From Conchocele bisecta (Eukaryota; Mollusca; Bivalvia; Lucinida; Thyasiridae): a stretch of DNA of 64,000 nucleotides. A program made the position numbers and the translations under genes. Where the stretch lies: contig CM055279.1 of NCBI GenBank assembly GCA_029237695.1, positions 19,595,919-19,659,918 of the forward strand, in the 5' to 3' direction. Each line of letters begins with the position of its first letter. The stretch's first letter is position 1. The notes beneath the pieces are model-generated. The model was not told the origin of the DNA, searched no databases, and was given only the letters and a program-made list of their open reading frames with translations. Shown one piece after another: positions 1 through 10,793 of the stretch.

Positions 1-114
1 CCGTCCGTCCGTCCGTCCGTCCGTCCGTCCGTCCGTCCGTCCGTCCGTCCGTCCGTCCGTCCGTCCGTCCGTCGTCCGTCCGGTCCGTCCGTCCGTCCGT
101 CCGTCCGTCCGTCC
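1..114. repeat. (CCGT)n microsatellite
   Basis: Tetranucleotide CCGT array with two small interruptions (around 74 and 82). It touches the window edge, so its full length is unknown. It sits directly before the capsid-side half of the Maverick element. Confidence 0.95.
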
Positions 115-115
115 G

Positions 116-178
116 CAGGAATCTCGGTACCGCCTGGCCATGCCGGAGTTTCGGGTGGGGCCTCCCACATATAGCTAA
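116..178 (+). pseudogene. Possible 3' end of an upstream Maverick gene
   Basis: A short frame reads out of the CCGT array and ends at TAA 176-178. It is followed by a small hairpin with an 8-bp stem (182-205). Coding potential is weak; it is listed because Maverick capsid genes normally follow another virion gene on the same strand. Bases 206-374 hold an AT- and GTC/ATC-rich leader with no gene, ending in an AT-rich stretch before the capsid start codon. Confidence 0.2.
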
Positions 179-374
179 CATCGCCAGGAGCTGAAGTTCC
201 TGGCGTCTGTATGAAAGTCGTTTCGTCATTGTTGGCGAGGTCATCATCGCGGTAATTGTCATCGAGGTCATCATCATCGAGATAATCGTCTCGGTCGAAA
301 TGCCAATATCGTAACCAGCCATCGTTAACGATGTATTAAACAAAAAAACATACGGTTTTAATAGAGTTTCAATA

Positions 375-1598
375 ATGTCTTTGAGTCAATACGGACGCAA
401 ACTCAATTCATACCGCAGACTGCGGGAGCCCCTCAGGGCAAAAGTTGTGAGACAGAGCGTCGTCATTACGAACAACCCATCGACGATCGACCAGAACCAG
501 ATGCTCTTGGCCCGCTTCCCCAACCTCGGAGCTAGCGACGTCATTGTGCCGGGGACTGTTCGCCTCGCTTTCACTATTTCGCTGACGTCGACAGACGCGC
601 ACCCAACCGTCGTTCAGAACCTGGGTCGCGCCATCGTCAAGAAGACCACGATAAAGATTTCTGGTAATGAGGTGATGTCGATCGACGACATCGACGTCTA
701 CCATTGCTATCAGGACATGTGGAAGACGGCGCAAGAGCGCGAAAATGTGGTATATCAGGGTATTGACACAAGCCGAAACAGGAACGTAACCAGACTTAGA
801 ATCGGAGCTGGTGACAAGGCAGATAACGTCGCGAGTGACAACGCGATCGCGGCCGCTTAAGGCAACCGCTTCTACATCCCGCTCGACTTCGAGTTCCTGG
901 AGAGCCACATGCCGTACTATCAGAGCGCTTTGGCTGACCGCCTCGAATACGAACTAACGTTCAACGATATGGTCACGATGCCAGAACTTTCGCGATTAAT
1001 CAGAACCCAGTACACAGGGCGCGTTGCCATACTTTACGACCGAGTTCTTCGCCATCGCAAGATGAAGAAAGACAAAAGTGACACATTGTGGAACATCAAT
1101 ATCAACGTCTCCGCACACTCGATGAAAGGCATACTGATGCTGTTCGAGGAGGGCCGGTTCGAGCTCGGGGCTAGAAGAAGCGACACATTTTATAACCCCA
1201 AAATCACGAAGGTCGTGGTGACGATCGAGGGAGTCCCCACTCAGCTCTACATCTAGAGCCTTCGCGCGCACCAGCAGTGGGATGAAGCAAGAAAACAGTT
1301 TGCTGCCGGCTCTAAGCGCTCCCCGGAGGTTGCTGCGGTTGCCAAAGACCTGCAGCTCTCGGACGTCCCCCTCGCGGAGTTCCTGACTATCAAGTGCGCG
1401 CTATGGCTAGACATGCGAGCCAGCGACGACGACCAAATGCACGATAGAGGGCGTCGAGTGGAGAATGCCTCCGAGGGTGTGACGATCCAGATAACCAAAG
1501 AGGCGGATGGAGCTGGGCCATTGAATGTGTACCTATATTTAATAACAGATGCGCAACTCAACATCGAAGATGGCCGATACGTCTCAGCACTCTACTAA
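375..1598 (+). pseudogene. Maverick/Polinton (adintovirus-like) major capsid protein, two in-frame stops
   Basis: This is the major capsid gene of a Maverick/Polinton element; the family makes a double-jelly-roll capsid protein. One frame runs from ATG 375 to TAA 1596-1598, about 408 codons, a little short of what I recall for this family. It is interrupted only by TAA 858-860 and TAG 1254-1256; there is no frameshift. Recognition rests on motifs such as RFPNLGASDVIVPGT and KISGNEVMSIDDIDVYHCY in the first third, NRFYIPLDFEFLESHMPYY and LEYELTFND after the first stop, and HQQWDEARKQFAA after the second. Conservation resumes in the same frame immediately after each stop, so both are point mutations in a once-intact gene. 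The 3' end overlaps the ATPase start by 29 bp, as in compact viral genomes. Product and element type are recognised from family memory, not from a search. Confidence 0.85.
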
Positions 1599-2205
1599 AA
1601 CTCTACCGACGGATGCCCACTCTGCCATAATATGTGGGCAGACAGGATGCGGGAAAACGGTTTTCATCCTGGACTTGCTCGAGGGGTCCTATCGCGATGC
1701 CTTTCGTCACATTGTGATCCTGTGTCCCACTGTGCGGCACAACGAGACTTATCAGCGGCGCCCGTGGATATGGGTCGACCCTGAGGTATACGTCGTTGAC
1801 CCCGGCGACAGGCTTCACGATTGGCTGCGTGGCTTCTACCACGTCTTTCAGGGCGAGCCCACCCTATACGTGATTGACGACTGCTCGGCCAAGGCGGCGA
1901 TGACCAAAAAGAAGGACATGCTCTCCGAGCTAGGATTTTCTGGCCGCCATGCTGGGCAAAGCGTATGGATCTCCATTCAGAAGTACAATGCCGTCCTCAA
2001 GGATCTGCGCGAGCAAACAAAATGGGTCGCCCTCTTCCACTGCAAGGACCGAGACTCATTCGATGACTGTCTTCGATAGAACAACGTTATACCAACGCGC
2101 AAGGAGCGCCTGGAGGTTCGACAGATGCATTCTGAAACTAAGCACACCAAGCCTCTGTTAAAGACTGATCAACCAACTGCTTACAAAGTAATAAGCGCAG
2201 CTTAG
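1570..2205 (+). pseudogene. Maverick packaging ATPase (FtsK/HerA type), one in-frame stop
   Basis: This is a genome-packaging ATPase of the FtsK/HerA class typical of Mavericks and adintoviruses. The Walker A motif GQTGCGKT lies near residue 22, and a Walker B-like strand LYVIDDCS near residue 100. A further motif, ISIQKYNAVLKDLREQ, fits the sensor/arginine-finger region. The start chosen is ATG 1570, inside the end of the capsid gene; an in-frame ATG at 1549 is also possible. TAG 2077-2079 stops the frame after DDCLR, but the same frame continues with family-like sequence (KTDQPTAYKV) to TAG 2203-2205. So this is a nonsense mutation about 43 codons before the original end. All core ATPase motifs lie upstream of it, so a truncated product may fold, but the neighbours are also broken. 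Confidence 0.85.
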
Positions 2206-2224
2206 ATTGTGCTTAACGCTCGTT

Positions 2225-2490
2225 AGTAACTGCTGAGCAAATGCTTAACAATGCTTAGCAATTGCTGAAAAATGCTTAACAAATGCTGAGCAATGCTGAA
2301 CAATGCTTAACAAATGCTTAACAATGATGTGCAATTGCTTAACAACGCTTAACAAATGCTGAGCAATTGCTGAACAAATAATTAACAATGGTGAACAAAT
2401 GCTGAACAATGCTTAACAATGCTGAACACATGTTGAACAAATACTGAACAATGGTTAACAAATGCAGAAGAAACAATTGCTGAACAATGT
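2225..2490. repeat. Minisatellite of AACAATGCTT/AACAAATGCTG units
   Basis: Degenerate tandem 10-11-bp units (AACAATGCTT, AACAAATGCTG and variants) fill the spacer between the ATPase and the next gene. The reverse strand is open over about 60 codons only because of the repeat. Confidence 0.85.
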
Positions 2491-2651
2491 GGGAATCAAT
2501 GTGTTGCTCCGCTGCGAGATTTGTTGGAAGCATAACGGTGATCATAAGTATCAGATGGTGCGCTTGTCAATATGTTAGACTTATGAGACTAGTCAGAATA
2601 GCACTGCTTGCGATAAACACAATAAACTGTGACGAACTTCTCGATCAGCTA

Positions 2652-3677
2652 ATGGAAGAAACAGTCGTGTCGACTGCCGACACGACTGCCGAAACGACAG
2701 TCTGCACGACTGCCGATACGGTTCCGAATGAAAACACCACGCGACGCGAGCGGCTAGCTGCGCTGGTTGCTGGGGGACAATCGGAGCAGTATCTCGGTAG
2801 GCGTCTCTCAGTTTTTCAGGTGGACAAGATGTCAGATGCGGAGATCGATAAAATGTATGCGCGATACGAATCTGGGTTAGGTGCAGAGATGACGAAAACT
2901 CTTGGATCGACGGCTATTCATCTGTACGCTACCGCTGTTAGTACAATTCTCCCTATACCAAACACCGCGGGGTTGATTGACGATCTAGAGGCTGACCCTT
3001 TTGTAGGACACACTCTTAGAACAGCCTGCTGCTCAATTTATCACAAGTTTGGAATGTTCTTAGCTCCGCTGACAACCGCGTTGACTGCGGCTAAGCACTG
3101 TCGATTTGGACATATATGCCCACGAACTATAAGCTCAGAAAATGATGATGACGCAAGACGCACCCACGAGAGTCACGGAACCTGTGGAACAATCCCCGAT
3201 TGCTCAGCAGGAACTATCTCCGATTGCACGCCCAACAGTGTTGGAGCAGCAAGCTCCGGTTGCACGACACAAAAACCCAAACAGATAGGCAGCTGGGCGG
3301 GCAGTGGCTGCTACCCGAAAAGCTAAACAAGATGAAATACTCGCCGAGCTTCGAGAGGCCAAACAGTCCTTAGTTGTTCCAGCCGCTGTTGAAACACCAA
3401 AACTCCTGAAGGTGGTTCAGCTGCTGTTGAAACAGCAAAACACCCGAAGGCAGCTGCGGTTCAATCTCCGATAGTTCCTGCGGTGCAATCGGAGATTGCT
3501 GCTCCGACCTGGATCATACCGTGGATTGTTGGCGGTGGTCTGGCAGTTGCAGGCACCCTGTGTTTGTTCCCGATGCGAGAATACCTTTCGCAACAACCAG
3601 CCGCGGTTCCGAACGAAGTTCCGAAACTGATTGCGCCCCATTTAAACACTGCTCGTAATCCCTTTTATATGCAATAA
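2652..3677 (+). pseudogene. Maverick-associated conserved protein with C-terminal membrane segment, frameshifted
   Basis: I recognise this as a protein that recurs in metazoan Maverick-like elements; its function is unknown to me. The open part (to about 3120) has a Thr-rich start, then GGQSEQYLGRRLSVFQVDK, KMYARYESGLGAEMTKTLG and a Cys/His-containing end (KHCRFGHICP). At about 3118-3125 the meaningful frame shifts; the next frame (from about 3142) is rich in Pro/Val/Gln, has TAG at 3286-3288 and 3472-3474, then shifts again to 3483-3677. That last part carries a hydrophobic helix (WIIPWIVGGGLAVAGTLCLF) and ends NPFYMQ before TAA 3675-3677. Start ATG 2652 is a guess: the frame is open from 2487, but that part overlaps the minisatellite. 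The final part could instead be a separate small membrane protein. Confidence 0.6.
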
Positions 3678-3699
3678 CTGTATAGCAATAGCTGAATAC

Positions 3700-3920
3700 G
3701 ATGGTAAAATAATAGTGAATGCAGTTTATCACGCCGTGGTGATATCGGGCCTCAGTATCGGTTTGCTAGACTATCCAAGATGGTCTTCGGAGGGCACGCT
3801 CCTAAATTGGACATGACTGCGAGAGACGTAGGTCTCGTGACCTTAGATGTAGTGGCCGCGGTTGGAACCCGAGATTATCTAGTTAAAGCTGGAATTCTAC
3901 CGGCTAATATATGGAAATAA
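3700..3920 (+). pseudogene. Small Maverick-associated gene, frameshifted
   Basis: From about 3764 to TAA 3918-3920 one frame reads KMVFGGHAPKLDMTARDVG followed by a hydrophobic stretch (LVTLDVVAAVG). The upstream half (NAVYHAVVISGLSIG, 3716-3762) is in the neighbouring frame, so there is a 1-nt shift near 3763. The stop overlaps the ATG of the next gene (TAATG), a compact viral-style arrangement. It resembles a short protein I associate with Maverick elements. Function unknown; a small virion or membrane protein is a guess. Confidence 0.5.
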
Positions 3921-4182
3921 TGGCTACGATAGCTATGATAATAGGTGGAGCGGTGGTGAACGGATTGGCGTTCAGCGGTAGCAGCTTTTTCTTCTCGAAA
4001 CTGAAAAGCTCGGACGCGGATGAGGAGCGCAAGCGTCACGATTCAGCTGTAGAACAACTTGATAGCGCACAAGCGGCATGGTCGCTAAAACGAGCCCCGA
4101 GCCCCGAGCCACGAGCCCCGGCTTTCAGATTTTGATGTGCCGTCAGAGACCCAAAAAGACCGCGAGATCGCGTTTGTCGTTG
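3920..4182 (+). pseudogene. Small Maverick membrane-protein gene, 5' part (split by the transposon)
   Basis: Starts at ATG 3920 (MATIAMIIGG), overlapping the previous stop. The N-terminus is hydrophobic, followed by a charged coiled-coil-like stretch (DADEERKRHDSAVEQLDSAQ). The frame shifts inside a run of CGAGCCC repeats at about 4090-4120, perhaps with loss of sequence, then continues as LSDFDVPSETQKDREIAFVV up to the insertion point. The 3' part of the gene lies at 11956-12020, beyond the inserted element. Function unknown. Confidence 0.6.
4180..4182. other. Target-site duplication TTG, left
   Basis: TTG before the transposon is matched by TTG at 11956-11958. Removing the element and one TTG restores a continuous reading frame between 4182 and 11959, which supports this exact 3-bp duplication. 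Confidence 0.75.
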
Positions 4183-4583
4183 TAGTACAGCGGATAAGCT
4201 GACCAATTGTGCACTTTTTGATAAAAGCACCAAACTTGGCACAGAGTTAGACCAATATATTATGAACAAATTTGGATGTGGAGCCATCGGCCCAACTGCC
4301 CCCTGGTGGCTGTGGCGGCCATTTTCCAAAATGGCCGCCATGTGACTGCCGAGGAAGCCTTAACCCTAGATGAATGAGAAGTACTGAGTAACTCTGCAGT
4401 AAAAATGATTCGAAATACCACACACAAATGCTCACCACGATGAGACAATGTGTCGCGTGCATGACCCTGTCCCTACGCCCAAGGTCAAGGTCACGTTTGG
4501 AGGTCAAAGGTCAAATTTAGGTCTCAAATTTCGTTTTTCATCAAAGGTAGTCATGTAATATATCAATCGAAGATATTAATGAG
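4183..4583 (+). repeat. Left terminal inverted repeat of the 7.77-kb transposon
   Basis: Pairs with 11527-11955 in inverted orientation. Shared blocks include GTGCACTTTTTGATAAAAGC, GCGGCCATTTTCCAAAATGG-like sequence and TTTTTCATCAAAGG. The left copy lacks about 9 bp near the outer end. It contains TCAAGGTCA at 4485-4493 and a perfect AGGTCAAAGGTCA direct repeat at 4501-4513. The inner end is near ATTAATGAGC (4576-4585), next to exon 1, so the repeat probably includes the promoter. Confidence 0.85.
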
Positions 4584-4899
4584 CATAGTTCGACTTAGTC
4601 CTTTGCATACAACTCCAAATAAATTAATTGGCAATGAAGATGGCCGCCAACTGTCTATTTTGCTATTGTGCGCCGAAAAGTCAGCGGAGGAATCGAAGAA
4701 CGACATACAACAACAACAACAACAACAAGAAAAAGCGACTGCTACTTTGGAAGATATTTCAGGTAATCAGCCATGTTCATCCACTTTTATATGCTAATTA
4801 CAAACATGTGAATAGTTTCAAACTCCTTAAACAACAAAATGGCATCTTCTTTTTTAGTTCTGATACCTGATAAATGCTGAATATAGTTGATGTGTTCAC

Positions 4900-5380
4900 G
4901 TGCCGATACTCGAACAATACCAGTAGTCGGACTGATGAGTAACCCCTCCCCACCCCCATCCTCCCGCTCTGAAAAAAAGCTAAAACAGTTCTAGGCCCCA
5001 AACCCCACCCCTGCCCAATTTTTTCGTGAATGTGGAGATGGTCATTTTGGACCTGTCGCAAGAGTCCCTATATCCGATGGTAACAGTACTCGGACTGACG
5101 AGTAACCCAACCCCTCCCATGCAAAAAAAACCCACCCCCCCCCACCCCCACCCCCCCCCCCACCACCCGCTCTGGAAAAAAGCTAAGACAGTTCTAGGCC
5201 CCAAAACCCCTGCCAAATTTTTTCGTGAAAGTGGAGATAGTCATTTTGGACCTGTCGCAGGGGTCGCTATATCCGGATGGTAACAGTACTCGGACTGATG
5301 AGTACCACCGTCACCGACGCCCCCCCCCCCCACCCCCCACCCCCCTCCGCCAAACAGTTTATAGGCCCCAAACCCTTGCA
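4900..5380. repeat. Tandem ~190-bp repeats in intron 1 of the transposon gene
   Basis: Three partial copies of a unit containing CAGTACTCGGACTGATGAGT, a C-rich tract, AGTTCTAGGCCCCAAA and TTTTTCGTGAAAGTGGAGAT. The poly-C tracts (5128-5165, 5320-5348) make the strand asymmetry extreme. Confidence 0.8.
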
Positions 5381-5702
5381 CAAATGTTCACCACATTGAG
5401 ACGACTTATATGTTGCATGTTGTTGCTAATGTAGGGCAGCACTTAACTCCTTGACTACCATAGTATAACAGCTACATACGGTTACGTGGTACTTGAAAAT
5501 TACAAGAAAGCAAGTCCAATCTTTTCTACTTCTAGCCGTTCAATTTTGAAGGTTCTATCCCTTGGCTAAGTACCCGAGATCATACAATGAATGCAAGGAT
5601 TACACACAAATAGTGTTCGTGTCACAAGCAGTCAAGGGGTTAATAATTTGAACATACCTTAATTCACTTGGGTTCTGAGTGCTCCTTTCTTACTATTTTC
5701 AG

Positions 5703-6955
5703 AACAATGTAAAAAAGCTTCAAACTCGTTGAGCCTCGTGGTGCTGAAGCAGAAGCAGCTCGGTCTTCCTCCACCCGGCCAGCAAAAGAGACAGACTGGT
5801 CATTATGCTTCATATGCCAAAAAACATCACGAGAGTCGCTGACATGTCCATCCCAGAATACACGCCAAGAGAATGAGAGCAGTTACAGCATTCTCGCTGG
5901 GCATCTGAGCAGGTTTAATGAGCTATGTCTGCTCCCCAAATCGTTTCTGTTGAACCGATTAGATGAAGGTCATGGCATCGAAGCAGCGCTGACCATGAAC
6001 AATGCACGATATCACAAGACCTGCCGACTGCAGTATAACAAGACCAAGTTAGACAGAGCTGAGAAGAGGCACCAGAAAACAGATGCAGACACAGAAGATG
6101 ACGTTGCGGCCTCCAAGCGAGCTCGATATCTGTCACGACCATCAATTACTGAGACAAAACATGAAGAAGTGAAATGCTTTTTCTGCGGAGAAGCTCCTGG
6201 TACTGCTGGTGTTCATGAAGCTGCGACATTCCAACTGGACTCGCGTGTCAGGTCGTGCGCACTGATTCTTGGTGACATGGAGCTTATGACGAAACTGAAT
6301 GCTGGGGACATGGTTGCACAGGAGGCCAAGTACCACCGAAATTGTCTCGTGAAGTTGTACAATCGCACTCGGGATATTAAGAAAATGGCAGGCAAAAGTA
6401 CAGACGATGAACACGCAATAGAAGGACTTGCTTTCGCAGAGTTGGTTGTGTTTATTGAAGAAGCTCTATTGGATGATGAGATTGCCCCAGTCTTCAAACT
6501 TGCTGATCTGGCGCAGTTGTACACGTCAAGAATGGAACAACTGGGAGTCGAGCATGATGGCAGAGTGCACACAACCCGTCTTAAGCAGAGACTACTTGAT
6601 CACTTTCCTAACATGTGTGCACAGTACCAGGGGCGCGATGTCCTGCTTGCAGTCAATGAAGACCTCGGCGATGCCCTGGCAAAAGCTTGTGAACTGGACA
6701 GAGACCTTGATGCTGTCCACTTGGCGCGTGCTGCCCAAATTGTGAGACGCCACATCGTCGGAGATGCCAAGGAGTTCAATTGGTTTCCTGCCGGATGCCA
6801 ACAGGACTCTGTGCCACCCATGCTGCTTGCCTTGGTCAATATGATCTTGGAAGGTCCCAGTATCAAGCACCAGAGTGACAGCGCAACGCCAGCGGCACTG
6901 ACCATCGCCCAGCTCCTCAAGTTCAACAGCTTAAAACACCGACGGGCTGTGAAAG
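5703..6955 (+). CDS. Exon 2 of the transposon gene: two Cys/His zinc modules
   Basis: Acceptor TTTTCAG ends at 5702 and donor AAAG|GTATAG begins at 6956. Two related zinc-binding modules are visible. The first is CFICQ (about 5811) with ARYHKTCRLQYNKTKL (about 6010); the second is KCFFCGE (about 6172) with AKYHRNCLVKLYNRTR (about 6330). Each is CxxC followed by YHxxC and LQYN/LYN, so they look like an internal duplication. Basic residues follow each module, suggesting DNA binding. The rest is helical sequence ending in LKFNSLKHRRAVKG. One indel near 5720 separates QCKKAS from the downstream frame; the exon is otherwise open. Confidence 0.7.
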
Positions 6956-7435
6956 GTATAGCACTACATGTATTCTGCCCTGCTAAGGCGAAAGGCAGTG
7001 AGTGCAAATTGGTCAAAGTCAGTTTTTACCAGATTTAGAACATAAGTGCTTATTTTCAATGTTTTGCAAATATATGAACGTGGTGCTTTTGCATACACTG
7101 CCATTTGCATTATTAGGGCAGTATTATAACTTCCTGGGCGTTTGGTGGGCGATGTAGATGTTGATCGCCCGACTGTTTGATCGTATAGATTTAGGACAGA
7201 CCTGATTTTACTTATTAATGTCTAGGGGTACTTATAACACACATATGTGCAACACTTTTAATAACATACTAATCCTACTGTCTTCGTCTGATGACAAACT
7301 GTTAGTTAAAACATATTCCTATCAATCACAGGTGTTCATAGACTAATATTTGGTGGAATTTGTCTAGTAAAACCTGTGGTAACTGTTAGTGTGATGTCAT
7401 ATCAGTCTTGTACACACACATTTTCTGTTACACAG

Positions 7436-10400
7436 GCAGTACAACTCACACAGTCAGGCACGCCACACAGGAGACGCCAGTTCCCGTCTACATCGGCCTC
7501 ATGCTACATGCACATACGCGCAAGAGGGAGCTCGTCGACAGGCTGGCACACATGGGGATTTCTGTCTCCTATGACCGGGTCCTGTCCGTCTCACACAGCT
7601 GGGGAACAGTGCCTGCCGCCTCTACCACCAGGAGCAAGTAGTTTGCCCTCCCAAGATGAGAGGCAGAGTCTTCACGACTTCCGCTGTAGACAATATTGAC
7701 CACAACCCAAGTTCCACCACAGCAAAACAGTCATTCCATGGGACTGCTATTTCCCTCATACAACACCCTGCGTTCCATGGGGCCGGCATCGATCGCAGTA
7801 TCATCATCCTCGGCGGGCCAAACGAAAGAGGTCTGAAAACAGTTGATCGATTGCCGCACTACTATACAGACGTCCCATCCGTCACCGGCAGTATCAAGAA
7901 CACCCCATGCCAGCATCCAGCGTTACATCCCTGAGCAACAACAATCGTCTCAAGCAACATGCTGAAGGAGAGCATCTCTGGCTGCAACGCACCCAAGTCG
8001 CCCTACAAGAACCTTCTCCAGTTGAGAACATTTCATGGGCTGCATACCACGCAAGCCAGCAGGACATGCTAGCCAGTCGGCCAATCTGTCACACAGCACT
8101 GCTCCCACTATTCCTGGAGAGCGCCAACACCGTGGCTATGATCAAGCACTCCAGGGATCTGGTCAGGAATGCAGTGGAACATCTCAACCCTGGCCAGACG
8201 CCAGTGGTCACATTCGACCAGCCGCTGTTTGCTTTGGCAAAGCAAATCCAATGGAAGTGGCCATTGGAGTATGGTGAAAAGAAGTTTGTTGTCCTCTTCG
8301 GCGGTCTTCATATCGAGATGGCAGCATTGAAGACCGTTGGTGACTGGTTGCAAGGGAGCGGATGGGTGCAAGCCCTGGTTCAGGCAGAGATCACCAGTGC
8401 CGGGACAGCGGACTCCTTCCTGCGGGCATCCCATGTCAGTCGAACCAGGAGGGCTCATCAAGTGACAGCGGCAGCCCTCTTCACCCTGCAGCACATTGCC
8501 TACAACCAATACCTTGACCAGCTGGGTGACGCCCGCAATGAGCTGCTGGAGTTTGACGATTGGTGCCAGCAAAAGGTGGAGACCTGCCCCCAGTTCCATT
8601 ACTGGGCAACCGTCCTGCATCTGGAGGTGACGGTCCTGGTGTATGTGCGGTCTCTGCGCCAAGCGTCGTTTGCGATGTACGTAGATGCCCTTAGAGAACT
8701 GGCAGTGTGGTTTCCATGCCTGGATCACACCAATATGGGCGCTGGATTCCTGTGCATCTGCGAGACATGGTGGAACTGCCGAAGACACACCCTGAAATAG
8801 CCCAGGAATTCCGAGCTGGGAACTTCACCGTCCAGAAGATAAATAGGCTGTTCTCCGCCATCCCCATTGATCAGGCCCACGAACAGAACAATGCTGCCAT
8901 CAAAGGAGACGGAGGTGCAGTGGGCCTGACTGATAACCCCAGCGCTCTCCGATGGTGGATGGTGGCAGGACCGGAGGTTGCCAGGCTCATCGATGAGTTC
9001 CAGAATGAAACTGACCTGGGGAACAGACCACAAGACACAAGGCACCATGATCAGTCAGCAAGTGTGCAGACTGCTTTCCTCAAAGATGTACAATCAATGG
9101 TCAACGTGATTGATGACTTCGGGAATCCATTTGAAGAGGAGAATCAAGATCTGCTGGTACTCGACACCAAGGACATAGCACCACACGGGGCTGTAGACAC
9201 CCTCCGTCATGCACATGAAGTGGGTCAGATGCAGCTTGACAACTTCGTCAGAGAACGCCTGTTGGAGAGAACAAAACCCATAGATGAGACTATCCACAGA
9301 AACAAGCTGAAAATATTTGGTCAACCTGCTTCAAAACCTCCGGGAAAGGGCAAGCAGCAGATGAAATCCCTCAAGAATGACGTGGATCTGTTCTCTCGTC
9401 TGTATATCGGGTGCCAGAACCGGGATGGGAATCTAGAGGAATTCTTCCAACATGAAAACCAAGCCTACCCTCATGCACTATCAGATGGTGGTAGCATCCG
9501 GCTGGGTGTCAAGAGTGACCTTCTCGCTTGTATTGAAGACCGAAGTCAGCCCAAGTCTGAGGTTCCTCCAACCAGCTGCGTTGTGCTAGATGGAGCAGTC
9601 ATCATCCAGATGCTCAAGCCAGCTACAGCAAAATGCTTCAATGAGTATGCACAGCAGGTCTTCGTGCCCTACATACTGTCAAAACTCTATCAAGCAACGA
9701 GACTGGACCTGGTTTGGGATTGCTACAATTCAGACTCGTTGAAAGGTACAGCAAGGGCCAAGCGCGGAAAAGGATTGAGAAGACGGGTGGTGGGTGGCGC
9801 AACGCTCCCCGGGAACTGGGCCAACTTCCTGAGAGTCGACGAGAACAAGACAGAGCTGTTCAGCTTCCTTTCTCGCGTCCTCCACGATTCATTCCAGCTT
9901 GCAGACAAGGAGCTAATCATCACTGAAGAAGATAGTGTCTTGAGCAAGCCACCGCTCCTAGATACTGCCATCCTGGCTCCTTGCAACCACGAAGAAGCAG
10001 ACAACCGCATAATGTTGCATGCCGCCCACGCCGTTCATAATGGCCACAAGAAGATCCTCATTCGCACAGTTGACACTGATGTTGTTGTCCTAGCAGTGGC
10101 TCTGGCACACACCCTGGAGGAAGAAGCTGAAGTGTGGGTGTCCTTCGGGACGGGCAAGTCTTTCCGGTTCTTGGCAGCCCATGAGATGGCACGGAATCTG
10201 GGCCCTGAGAAGTCACAGGCACTACCGATGTTTCATGCGTTGACAGGCTGCGACACAGTCTCCTGCTTCGCCGGACATGGCAAGAGGACAGCATGGGCAG
10301 TATGGACAGCTCTACCTCAGCTGACACAGACTCTCACTTACCTCTCCACTGCACCGGATCAGATTGATGAAGATGCCATGCACACCATTGAGCGGTTCGT

Positions 10401-10793
10401 CATCCTGCTTTAACGACAGAACAAGCACTGCAACCGATATCAACAAGGCACGCTGCAAACTATTTGCAAAGAAGAGTAATGTTCAACTGATTCCGCCAAC
10501 AAGAGCAGCCCTGAAGCAGCACGTCGACGAGCAATATACCAGGCGGACATGTCTGGAGGGGTCAGGCCTTGGTTCCTGCACCAACACTGCCATCACCAAC
10601 CGACTGGGGTTGGGTCAAGACCAGCGGACTGTACGAACCTCTCTGGACAACGCTCCCCGAGGCATCCAAGGTCTGCCAGGAGCTTGTCTCCTGCAAATGC
10701 AAGAAGGGCTGCATCAAAAGGTGCAAGTGCAAGAAGGCCAGGCTGGATTGCACACCACTGTGTGCTTGTGATGGGGACTGCTCTCGGAACTGA
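7436..10793 (+). pseudogene. Exon 3 of the transposon gene: putative catalytic core, PIN-like region and CXC tail
   Basis: Acceptor ACACAG ends at 7435. In order: PVYIGLMLHAHTRKRELVD (about 7485); AVDNIDHNPSSTTAKQSFHG (about 7686); TFDQPLFALAKQIQW (about 8210) and FGGLHIEMAALKTVGDWL (about 8300), a D...GGLH pair that could belong to an RNase-H-fold transposase; WIPVHLRDM and AIPIDQAHEQNNAAIKGDGG (about 8740-8910); then HEEADNRIMLHAAHA and IRTVDTDVVVLAVA (about 9990-10100), acidic motifs like those of PIN/FEN nucleases; SCFAGHGKRTAW; and a tail with Cys spacing C-x-C-x3-C-x3-C-x-C-x6-C-x3-C-x-C-x3-C (about 10695-10785), like CXC DNA-binding motifs. Frameshifts near 7605, 7905, 8745, 10405 and 10550 break it. 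Domain assignments are inference from motif pattern. Confidence 0.65.

Larger units (their letters stand above)
4579..10793 (+). pseudogene. Transposon gene: zinc-finger, putative RNase-H-like transposase, PIN-like and CXC protein (3 exons, frameshifted)
   Basis: The only gene of the transposon and its likely mobility protein. Exon 1 (to 4762, ending CAG|GTAATC) encodes a Gln-rich stretch; exon 2 is 5703-6955; exon 3 is 7436-10793. Phases agree: exon 1 joins exon 2 as EDIS|EQCKK and exon 2 joins exon 3 inside a Gly codon (RRAVKG|STTH). The start is uncertain: ATG 4579 is in the frame that splices correctly, while ATG 4628 opens a Cys-rich alternative frame. Single-base frameshifts occur near 5720, 7605, 7905, 8745, 10405 and 10550, so no full protein is made. 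I recall many multi-copy relatives in marine invertebrates and fish, usually left uncharacterised. Transposase function is inferred from its position between long inverted repeats. Confidence 0.75.

Noticed and set aside
408..908. 166-codon minus-strand frame
   Set aside because: Shadow of the capsid gene on the other strand.
858..2079. Recoded stop codons in the Maverick genes
   Set aside because: Both TAA and TAG (and TGA in the polymerase) interrupt frames and frameshifts occur elsewhere in the element, so ordinary decay is simpler.
8108..8788. 226-codon minus-strand frame
   Set aside because: Antisense shadow of exon 3 of the transposon gene.
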